Below, piece after piece: positions 11,301 to 23,300 of a DNA stretch of 64,000 nucleotides (position 1 is the stretch's first letter; each line of letters begins with the position of its first letter). The translations under genes and the position numbers were made by a program. The DNA comes from Acanthopleura granulata. Lineage: Eukaryota; Mollusca; Polyplacophora; Chitonida; Chitonidae. The notes beneath the pieces were generated by a model. That model was not told the DNA's origin and did not search any database. It saw nothing but the letters and a program-made list of their open reading frames with translations. Location: the NCBI GenBank assembly GCA_016165875.1, contig JABBOT010000080.1, positions 41,539,477 through 41,603,476 of the forward strand. Direction: 5' to 3'.

Positions 11301-14300
11301 TAAATTCATCAGTATGTAGTTTGCAAGTTATTTGACTAAATTAGTAAGTTGATCTACCTCAGAGGTTATTTGACTCAGTTGATAAATTCATCAGTATGTA
11401 GTTTGCAAGTTATTTGACTAAATTAGTAAGTTGATCTACCTCAGAGGTTATTTGACTCAGTTGATAAATTCATCAGTGTAATTTGCAAGTTATTTGACTA
11501 AATTAGTAAGTTGATCTACATCAGAGGTTATTTGACTCAGTTGATAAATTCATCAGTATGTACTGTGCCAGTTATTTGACTAAATTAGTAAATTGATCTA
11601 CCTCAGAGGTTATTTGACTCAGTTGATAAGTTGATCTATATCTTTAGATAATTTGGCTCAGAGGCCCTGCTACTGTCTTGGATTACTTGTTGATTACTAG
11701 TTCATAACAGTCATTATTATACCTCATGTATGTTTCTCTTCCCTTCATTGGTTAAAGCCACGTCTTGCAGGGCGCAGCAATCTGTGATGAGTGATGTCAT
11801 ATGCGAGTTGTGTCCCTCGTAATCAATTTCACTTGTCATCTTCTGGTGTCAAGTTTCATGTGTACAGTCTAATGCATCAGACAGAGTGCAAATCAACACA
11901 CTGTCACATCTAACTTCGTCGTGTGTCATTCCTGCAGCACCTTGTCCGGAAATTTCAACTGGTCCATATTTACCTTGCTAAAATGAACAGCAGTAACTAG
12001 AGGAAGAATCATTACATGTATTTCTTCATTGCATATCGCAGAATGGAACATTGTGATTTGCCCGCTCTCAAGAGTTGAAGTATACTTGTGCAGCAAGGTC
12101 ATTGTACATCAGCTGTGGTGAGCTGACATATCAAAGTGTTTCACTTTGCAGTGTGCAATAATTGTATAATGTGTAATTGCATTATCCTTCATTTTGGGCA
12201 CTGGATTGTCAGTTTTTAGGCCAACCACTTTCAATTCTTGATGAATTTTTAAAGTACGATTCATATATGTTAGGTGAAATGCTTAAAAATTTTCGTCATG
12301 TTTGGTGTGATGTAGCATGGATTCCCGTCAACTGACGGCCAAACTGGGAACACCTAATGATTGGTTATAGTAAAATAAAACTAGTTGCATTTCTTGTGAG
12401 GAATTTTTTTCCATTCTTTGTCACAATATTGATGAAGTCTTTGATATTGTGGATGAAGACTTCTGTGTTGGAAACTTTGACATGAAAACGAATGTTACTG
12501 AACATTGGGAAAAAAAAACAGCAAACAATACAGTTCACTTGTCAGGACATATTGAATGTAATTGTAACAAATTTATGATGGTTTCATTTTCAACATTCCC
12601 ATGTAAACTATTGTTATAGCTGACTGAGTAATAGTAATTAGTCATAATTAGTCATGTTTCCTGCTTGGTGAATGCATAGGGTGTATGTTTCAACTTTCTG
12701 GATGAACATAAATAAATAATTATATGGTCAAAATGCACAAACATGTTTATTTAGGTAAATGTCAATTCAATAGCCAACACCACAACAGTGAGTTGATTTC
12801 CTGCAATCTTACAAGCAGGCCACTACAGACTCACTTCATTGTTGTGCGAGATAATGGAATCCAGATAATGTCATTAGATTGCATAATCCATGGGATTCAG
12901 GGATTTACTTTGAACATTTGTCCATTTCCTGCTATGTTAGTGAAATATAATTGACTACATTATGTACATCATAAAAAACATACCATACTCCAACACAGCC
13001 AAATGAACATGTAAACCTCATTTGTCATTGGATACACAAAGTTACTGCGGCTTTGTACATATGTATGTCTTTCTGTAAGAAGAGACGGCTTATACATGTA
13101 CAAGTGTAATGGGCGCATAACTGTAATAACAGGTTATTAGACATGTGACAGCCTACATGAATGATAATGGAAACTGAAGTGATAAGAAGCCCGAAAAGAA
13201 GAGAAACGTTGAGCTCTTAATTTTCATCAGTATTTGATGCTTAAACACATGGAGAGAAGATGAAACACAAGAAAACATGCTTGACATGAAAGAAATGTAT
13301 TGATATTAAATGTTAATGTTTTGAGGTGACGTTTTTTATTTGTTGTGTTTTTTTTTTTTGTGATCTGAATGATTGTTTATTATGCACAGGACAAGGTGAT
13401 GAAAACGGTGGTCAGCGGAGATCCAGAGAGTGCAGGTAATGGACGAGTCAAGTTACCTGTAAAACACTGAATTTCTCTTCTTGAATATTGCTGTATTTCT
13501 CTCATCATAATCTTTATATAACTTTCGTTATAAAACTTTTTGCTTAGGTTGTGCAAACCCTAGTATTTGATGGGGGATTTTCAACATTCCCAGGCTCTCC
13601 ATCGACATTGCTTGTGCATGTACTTGTGCCTGGTTTGTGTGTATTTTAGTCACTTGTATGTATATGTTTCAGTCATCAGCACCTGTGATATTTGTGGTGA
13701 GAAGTCCCCAGAGATTATGTGCACTATTTGTGACTCCAAGCAACTGTGTGAGTCCTGTGATGGGAAATGGCATAAGCACCCAAAGAGGCAGTCTCACAAG
13801 CGCACTCGCCTAGAGCCCAACCCCTCTGCCACAAAGGAGCACAGGTGAGGACTGCTATTTACTCCAATGTTTACACCTGAACGTTGTTGATTTGTGAATG
13901 TGCTTACTTACGCTATTCCCATTCTAAGCACCACTTCAAATTCAATTTATTTTGAATTCAGTTTCACAGGTCTGTATATTTGATCTTAGAGATCACATCT
14001 TTATTGGCTTGACTGATCAACTTCAGAGTCTCACACAAAGTATAGTTTTATCAGTCTAGACATTATATTACCCACAAAATGTCCCAACATAAACACCATG
14101 TATTTAGACAAAACATGTGGGCTTCAGTCCCAAAAGTCATATTTTTTCACATTTATTTTGGCTCTAAAAATGTCCTTTTTGGGGCAAAATTTTAGGGCGT
14201 TTAAGGCAAAACAAAATCACTGGTATGATTTGGAGAACTTCCCTACTTTCTCATGCATACTAAATGTAGCATGTATGGTGTTGTTTCCAGCTCAGTACCA

Positions 14301-17300
14301 GCCACAGGCAACTCAGTCAGTGTGCAACTGAGCCAGAGAGACCCTGTAATGAGGAATGTGTCGGAGTTTTCATCCCGAGAACCCTCCCCAACCCAATCAG
14401 ATGACTCCTACTACTCCATAGACGAAAATAGCCCTGAAACAAAGGTCGGTGTGAGCAGAGGTTTAACAAGTTGGAATTTATCTATTTGATTCGTGTTTTA
14501 CTCGATACTCAAGAATATTTCACTTCTACCTTGGCAGTCAGCATTGTGATGGGTGTAATCCTGGGGAAACGACCACAGGTTGCTTGCAGGCCTTCCTGCG
14601 TACAACCAGAGAGGAAACCAGCCTGAGCTGGACTTGAACTCACATTGACCACATTGGGAAGAGGCTTTAGGCTAACCTTCTCAGCTACGAAGCACCCATC
14701 CCTCCCACCCCCCTCCCCATTAGAACAAAAGCATGGAGAACAACAACAATATGTGATAGTTACATGTCAGAAATAATTAGTAAAATGTGGCCTTTGGTCA
14801 GTTTACCTAAGGATTTATTCTAATGTGTTCAAGTAGATGTCTCCCTAACACCGTGGCTTAAAAGAGAACAAAAAGTATAACCAAAGTTATTTCAGAAGAG
14901 GGCTTCCTACAGATCTAAATGGGCATTGGCATTTTTTTTAGGATGTACAAGGACATGGTATATGCGATTTTAGAGAAATCAGAAACCCGATGTCCTGTCA
15001 CCTGTACCCTACGCTCTTCAGTATTAGTGGCGAGACACTCATTTCTGTGTGAAGTACAGTCCCCTTTATAATTACAATCAAAGGCTATGCATTATGGCCT
15101 CCTGGTTTAGACCCCCATTCATGTTCTTCCACCACTTTCTCATTGAAAATGGCTTTAAAGTATATCTGAATTATCTTGTAATCAGAAGGAAACAGCCGAT
15201 CCAACACTGCTTCTACATGGGAAAATTGTGAACTAGGAACAAGTAACATCACGGCGGATACAGATACCTTCTTTGGTGTTAGAAATATCTTGCCCTTGAT
15301 TGGTTAAAATACATGTAGAGAGCATTTTCTACCTGTTTGATTTTTCCTGCCTGGCTGTTTTTACTTACCTTGAACTGTGAATTTAGGTTATCCTACAACA
15401 CAAAAATGAAAAGTTATATTTGTTTAACATGAATGGGATTCTTTATTGATGCACATATACATTTGATCTAATGTTGTCTTTTCTTTTAAACAGAATTGGT
15501 TAGAATAACAGTGTAATTTAATGGACATCAGTGGTCTAGATATACTCCAGATTGGGTGTTGTACTCACACTTAATGAACAGTTACATGAAAACAGGATTG
15601 ACTTTTGTCCATAAATTTTTATACTTATTCTACACAAATAATGGCAAGTGTATTCATTGACCACCAACCGAGACATTCAGAAAGGGATATGTCGTACATT
15701 AAAATATTTTTGTTGTTGTTGTATTGATAGGTTTCGTCATGGAGAGAATGCAGTGAATCTGGGGCAGTGGTGCCAAATTTGCCAGTTTTTGCTAGTGAAG
15801 AAATGCAGCCTGGTTTTGCTGATCAGGGAAACTCCAGTCTGGGAACAGTTAGGCAAGCCAAGGGAGGTCACCCAAGCAGGTCACCGAAAATGCCAGCTCC
15901 TTTACCTGATGTTTTCTTCACAGAGAGCTACAACTCGCCGAAAGCAGAGGCAGAGAGACAGCTAGCTGCTCTTGAGAGTGAAATAGCAGAGATGGAGATG
16001 TCGCTGAAAAAGCTGATAGTTTCGTCTGATGATTTTTACAACGATCCAAAATACATGCATATAACACGTGTGAAAGATATGAAACTGCGAAAGAAAATCG
16101 AGCTGTGGAAAAAAATTGACATTCTTTCTAGATCAACAGAGTTTTCGGAAAACCATAGGTCTCCTAAATTGGATAGGGAGCCTAGCATTGAGCAACAGGA
16201 TGTGTTCTATCCCCCACAAGTGTGCAGACAAAGCGGCCCCGGGGGGCCTCCAGTCAGATCACATCAGCCCTTAATCCTATCCACGTCTCTGCTGGACTTC
16301 TCCCACCACCCTGCCTTACAGTTTCACAAAGCAGTAGCTGCTCCTTACTTGTCCCAGAACAACATACCCAGTACAGTGCAGCATCCGTATTCGTCTGGCG
16401 GCCCTCCTCACCGACGCAACGTCCGGGTGGCTTACTCCACCATGCCACATGCCGGCAGCTCCCAGGCTAAGCAGATCCCCGAGACACACACCAGTGCGGG
16501 CAGCGCGTACTCAAGGGGCAATGGGACCCCAAGACCGATCGCTGCTACAATGCCCAGACTGGGCGCAGACCGGGTGGCTCGCCTGGTGGCCCAGGAAAAG
16601 GGCCCTACTCCTCACCCTCCCAGACAGCAGTTGACTCACCAGTGGGAGTGTAGCCATTGTACTTATCTGAACAAACTTGGGGCTAACATCTGCCTTATGT
16701 GTAACAGGACCAGCGATGGTCCTCGATTGGTGCAGGAGGAGGCGGGGTCAGGAGAGAAGCCAATATCACCTGGTCTGGGATTTCTTACTAGACACGTCCA
16801 TGAGGAAATGGAACAGGTTAAGATGGGCTCCTGTCTGAATTGAACAGCGTTAAGTTTGAAGCCTGGTCATCTTAGATTTAGGGAATTATTTATTTTTGAT
16901 TTATTTAATGACATCCTCAACAAATGTTCGTTTCCAACTGACCAATTTTAACCATCTGAGAGTCTTTGGTTATACAGGATCATAAAGGTGTTGAAATCTA
17001 GCAAAGAATTCTTCAAACATTTTGCCTTATCTTCTCAAGGTGACTTCGCAGGCTTTAGACACTTTATAGCTGAAAATTATGAGGACTGAAGTAAGGAAGG
17101 GAGGGGAGAGGGGTATGATTTGATATCACCAATAATGAAAATTCAAGTTTTTTCCTCCATAACGTGCAATACCTTGAAATATTTTCTTTCATATTTGCAC
17201 ATGATGTTTATGAGAAAGTGTGTTATGATGGCCATTGGAAGTAAAAGGACAATGGTTTTCCCTTTTTTCTGAGAGGGTTGCAGGAACACTAAGCCTCAAC

Positions 17301-20300
17301 ATGAGTATGAGTGATGCAAATGAGTTATCATGTGGGAAATATCACTGAGTGCAAAGAAAGGAAAAAAGTCGATTTTGAGAGTTTAGGCCAAGAAAATTAT
17401 GCCTCTTGTAAATGCCAACCATGGCCTATTTCAGAATCAGAGATGCATAATTTTCCTCCAAACATATCTTTTTTATACAGAAGCATTTAAATTTTTCATG
17501 TTAATGGAATAAATGGTTATGTGTTAATGCCACTTTGACAGTATTTCATCTGTGTCTAACACTGGTGTCAGCAACATGTCAGTTTTCATGGGCAGGTGTT
17601 GCTGGAGAAGAAGGAAGCTCAGAAACGTTTTTCCATGATGATGCTTAATTCTGGCGACAGCCTAGAGCAGGCTCAAAATTCCCTTAACCTTGAAGCGGAG
17701 GGCAGGCAGGATCCTCAAGTAGGAGATAAGCAGTCTGCAAAATCTGGGTTCCCATCAGATCTGAGCCACTCGAAGCAGACAGGTGGGCTGGAGTTCGTGA
17801 ATACTGCCTCACTGGACAGAAGCAGTGGCTGTAGTTCTGATGACCAGATACTGTCAGCCTCCTCTCCTGGAGACACAGGAGAGGGAAGCAGAAATGTGGC
17901 CGAAGCCCTAGAGGCTCTGAGTCAGCGCAGAGCTGCAGAACAGCAAGTGGCTGAGGGAAAGAAAGTCATCACTTTACTCAGGGTATGTTATACATGGGGC
18001 CTTGCATAGCTGCTGGCAAGGAACTCCTTGCTTTATGGTAGGTGTGTTTGTTAGAAATTGTCAACTGTTAGAAATTGTCAACTGTAACTGGCTGAGAGCA
18101 AGAAAGTCAACACTTTTCTCAGGATATGTTGGTAAGAATTTGTCTTCACATCAATAGATTGATTACAAGAAAGTCATTTCTTTTCTCAGGGTATGTTGGG
18201 TGAACATTTATCTTACAACAACAAGGGGCCAGGTGATTGCCTAGAAAGTCAATGTTTTATTTATCAAATCAACAGTATCATATGTGCAAAGAAATTGTGA
18301 ATATAATGAAGTACCCTCGTCCCATCTCTGTTTCTTAGCCAAATTATTTTTTTTGTTGTTACAGGATGCCGACAAGTTTGGCTTCACACCAGAGGAACTA
18401 CAGATTGCTTTGGAAATGTGTGGAAATCAAAAGCCTATCAAGTGGTTGAAAGAAAATTGGCAAGTTATGATTGACACAGTCGTCACTATGGCAACTCATG
18501 AAGGTCAAGTTACCACCCACAATGACATTGGAGAAATAACAGATGTGGAGGCAAAAGAGTCATTGAAAAAGACAATGGGAAGTGTAGAAGAGGCAGTGAA
18601 AGACTGTGTCAGCGAGAGAAAGAAAAACGTAAGTAGACGTACTTGTAGACAATGTCATTCTTTTCCTTTCAAGTGACAAGAACATTAGGATCATGCTGTG
18701 AACTTTTATAAATTGCAGATGACTTTCAATTATATGTAAGGACTTAACTTTGCAGATGTGTTTTTTTTCTTCTTTCTTTTTTCAAAGGCAACCTGTCTGT
18801 AGATCAAACCTGGAAAAGTCTGCCAGTAACTTGCCAAAGTTTGGTGGTTTACCCCTAGCACTGCTCTTTCCTCCACCTGTAAAACTGACTGCCATCATAA
18901 CTCTGGAAAATTCTTGCATATGAAAATGGTCACATACAATATATCATGATCTACTGGCCCAGTTGTTATCAGAATTGGAGAACATGCAGAGAAGGGAATA
19001 TTGTAAATTTTTGGAACATTACGTGCATATTAATTATCTTAAGGAGAGTTTAGGTAGAATTGTTTACCTTTGTCATCAGTGCTTCAAGAATTTTAAGAAT
19101 ATTTCACATACAATGACAACAGCATTGCAATAGGACAAAACCAGGGACACCCTCGACTACCTACTGGTTGCTGGCAGAATCAGGTAAAACTATGCATATT
19201 GACATACAATTCATTATACTAATTTATAGTTGGTGTAGTGAATTATATTGATCATTGAAGACTGCAATATTGCTGCAGTGACTTGCACATATTTTCAGTC
19301 ATTCATTCTAATGTATAATGTATGCTATAATATAAAATGTGATGCCACAGGCCTGTGATTCCACAGGCATCACATTTAACCACAAACAAATGGCAAGGGA
19401 CTTTCAGTCTGTCACTGATTGCTTGTTGCTAATATGTCTCTTCCTTGTATGCCTAATCTGTATACTTCTGCTTGCTTTTGTACAGTTCCAACATTTAGTG
19501 ATGGAAGGGCCATTTCCAAGGGAGGCAATCCTGCATTCTCTGCATCAGTGGAAGGGAGATCTTGAGAAGGCCCTCATAGATCTTCAGAAAGCTCAGCTTC
19601 ATCCATACCTAGAACGTATCTGGCAGAATCCTAACAACAGCCAACCAGAAGCATTGCTGATGGCTGCAGCCAATCATGAGCAGGATTTGGTTGCCAACAG
19701 CGTGATTGGTCATGAAGATTTTCAAGAGACAGTTCGGGACACCTCTGTAGATTACGAGGTACGGTGATGTTGCTAGTTAGCTGAAACCTTTTACCCACCT
19801 TCAACAAACATTCAATCAATTAATCAATTTTTCGCAAATGACATCAGTTTTTTCCCTGTAAATTAGACAATCTCTTGTATAAAAAATGTTACTAGAGATA
19901 TGACTTACAATGTTTTGTGATGGTGGACCCTGTTTTCTTCTGGTTCCAGTATTACCATAGTCCCATTGTCATCAATTTGTCTGTCCGTGCTTTCTTCTGG
20001 ATCCAGTATTACCATAGTCCCATTGTCATCCATTTGTCTGTCCATGTTTTCTTCTGGATCCAGTATTACCATAGTCCCATTGTCATTAATTTGTCTGTCC
20101 ATGTTTTCTTCTGGATCCAGTATTACCATAGTCCCATTGTCATCAATTTGTCTGTCCATGTTTTCTTCTGGATCCAGTATTACCATAGTCCCATTGTCAT
20201 CCATTTGTCTGTCCATGTTTTCTTCTGGATCCAGTATTACCATAGTCCCATTGTCATCAATTTGTCTGTCCATGTTTACCTGAACACAAATTTGATTACA

Positions 20301-23300
20301 CCAACCAGCTTTATAACCATAATTATTTCCAGAACATGACAATTTGAAGATTCTTCCACTGTCATCATTTGCAGAGCCTTTGTGACACTGAGTGATTAAT
20401 AGCACATGTGGGACATCTTGTGCTTTCTCAGTACATTTGTTGAAGATGACTTGTCTTTCACCATCATGTGTGTAAATCTGGAGAGTTTGTTAGTAAATTG
20501 CCAAAGGTCATTGGTTTGCTCCAGGCACTGCTGTCTCCTCCACCTGTATAACTGACTGTAATCATACCAGGGACAAATTCATGAGTATGCCTTTAAACAA
20601 TGATCAAATCTGTGAAAGAAATAAATAATTACACAAGTGTTTTTGTCCATCCTAGAGCCAGAAACCAGTGAGAGTTCTCCAATGCAGATGTGTATTTTCC
20701 AGAACTAATGTCCTTGTTGCATGTAAATGTTGCATTTGCATTAAAAGCACAAGTTACATTAAAACAGCTAGACATGTCATCTCTGATATAAAAATCTAAA
20801 AAAAAAAACATCCAGAGACTTCAAGTTCACCAAGACTCCAAAGTAATTTGAGGCCGAATCTATTTAAAGACATAATCCTACTGCAAGATAAGGTCAGTTT
20901 AGAGTCACACTGCCTTCGTCTTTATACTTTAAAAGGTAGGCCTTTAGTTTGAGTTGTTGAGGAGAAACTCAACAGGAACTGCTGTGGGATAAAGACAAGT
21001 TTTAGTATACAAATCTGTCTGTTTAGTTTTCATAGGCTTCATGGCCCGAAAGTTTTTATGGCCTACTTTATAAAGTGAATGGATGTCAATTCATCCACTT
21101 ACGAATTGACACCATCTTTTACACAGGGCAACCATGTTTAAAATAGGCCAGTTATCAATCTGTTGTAGAGCAGCAAACTCGGTGAATTTGAAACCATCTA
21201 ACAATGTGTTGTAGCAGGGATATACCTATATTGGTGTGTCGTAAAAGTGAAGGCCTTTACAGATGTTAATCAATGTGTAAGCCCTAAAAGCACTGCCCGA
21301 GATTCATTGATAATGTACCATGAAAGACAGCTAAATTGTGAGGTAAAGTGCATCAAATGGACAACTGAAAACTACTTTGTGAAAATACTTCGTTTATGTT
21401 TTCTAGAGTTTTTGTAAGAGAGTTAAATGCTTGTAAGTGTTTGAATTCTATGATGAACTTGACGAACCATTTTGTAAATTGTTTGTTATTCTGCTGTCAC
21501 GATAAGTTTTCCCCAGATTCTGTCCTACACAGGTTTAAATGTGTTAATGTTGGAGTAGCTCTTTAGCTGCGAGTAGAGCATTACCTAAATAATGTGTACA
21601 AATTTCTCCTGCAGGTGGATAGGAGGAATAAAGACGATGTGATGTCAGAGTATCTTGCTACTGGCAGTATTATCCATTCAGTCGACAATTGAATTAAAAG
21701 CATTTGAATAAAAAATATTTTTCTGCAGTCTTCAGTTGTCCATGTGAACAACCTTCAGTTTGTTTCACTTGAATAAATATGCTGATAAACCAGTGGCTAC
21801 AAATGTATTGGATGTGTTTTTCTATGGCCGGTTTTTCTTTGATGTGCTTTTCTGTGATGGGTGTTGTAAGATGGGTTTTGCTGTTGCAGCGCCGTGTCCG
21901 AATGGTACTGGTCGAGGGCCGGCTTCAGGGCTGGATCAGAGCTGAGGCTGTTATCAACATCTTCACGAGCCGCAACCAGAACTTTGCCCTCCAGGATGTG
22001 ATAGAAGCAGTGAGGAACTGCGGAGATGTCGCCAGCTCTCTGGTCTACCTTCAGCAGGAATGTGAGATCTGCTTCTCAAATTATCCCATGAGCAAGGCAA
22101 GTACTTTAATCCTGGCAGGGAAATGGAGGGCTTCCAGCATTACCGAACTCATCAATAGACATTTCTGCAATGTCAATCATAATCAACGCGCACTTGACCA
22201 ATCATAATTAGCATTGTTGCAAGTGGGCCAATTACAGTAGATATCCAACACATTGGTTTCAAATGTTGAATCTTTTTATGACGTCATGATTTCACAGTTG
22301 CTTTTACTGGGAATGGCATGAAAAGTAATGTCGCAAGGACGGGTGGTAGGATATTGGATACAGTGGATCCATCCATTTTCTGTTAAATTCTTTTGCAAGA
22401 GATTTCCTGAATACTGAACTGTTTTGTCTATCTATTTTTTTTCGTGTGTGTGAATCTGAATGACTTTATACCCTCTTAACTTAGAGAACCGATAGGTTTT
22501 CTTTTTGTTTTAATGTTTTTATATACAGTCATGAGATTTTGTCTCTTTTTCTCTCTCGATCCTCAGATTCGTAATTTCACCCATTGTTCATGTAAGATCT
22601 GCACACAGTGCTTAACCCAGCACTTGGAGTTGGTGGTGCGGGAACAGTTCATCCGGAACTGGGCTTGCCCAGTGTGTCAGAGGCCAGACATACAGGAGGA
22701 CGACCAGGCCGCACAGGAGCACTTCACCTTCCTCGACATGCTGGTACAGTCATAGTGATATGTCATATCATGCCACAAAATCACCCATCAATGGGAATCG
22801 GCATATCTTTTTACTACTGTAAGGTGGTGCTGGTGTAAAGCAGGGCCATGTGCTGTTGTGACATCAAAAAGGATTGTGGGGCTACGTTTGCAATGTTACA
22901 ATGTATCAGTTTCTGTTGTAACATCGCCCTGGCTTCAGCGTGATGTCAGTATGATGAGCTGGGAAACAAATGTTTGACGTCAATAAAATGATGTCAAGGT
23001 CCTTTTGCTGGGCGTTTGACGGGTTCCCGTTAGGGTCTTCAAAGTGATGTGTGTTTCTTGCCTTTACTAGAAAGCAGTCACGGTTGTCTCAAAGCCGTAG
23101 CATTTGTACATAAATGTTGATTTGCATATAACTTATACCTGTGTGCGATTTTGCCTCATAAAAGTTGATTTGTGATTTGTAATACAGAGGTACTACAGTG
23201 TACATGTATAGACCATTTGTTTCAACTGTTTTGCAGCTACCTTTGTTAGTTAGCAGAGAGGTAAGGGAGATATTCGAGACAAAGTTACGAGACTGGAGAC

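Noticed and set aside
16222..16634. Alternative-frame ORFs of 61-82 codons within RNF31 exon 8
   Set aside because: Shadows of the GC-richer coding exon; the main frame is in phase with both neighbours and contains the NZF.
19917..20339. Plus-strand ORFs of 105 and 140 codons in the 57-bp array
   Set aside because: They stay open only because the unit is a multiple of three; they have no coding-like flanks in sense, unlike the minus-strand frame.
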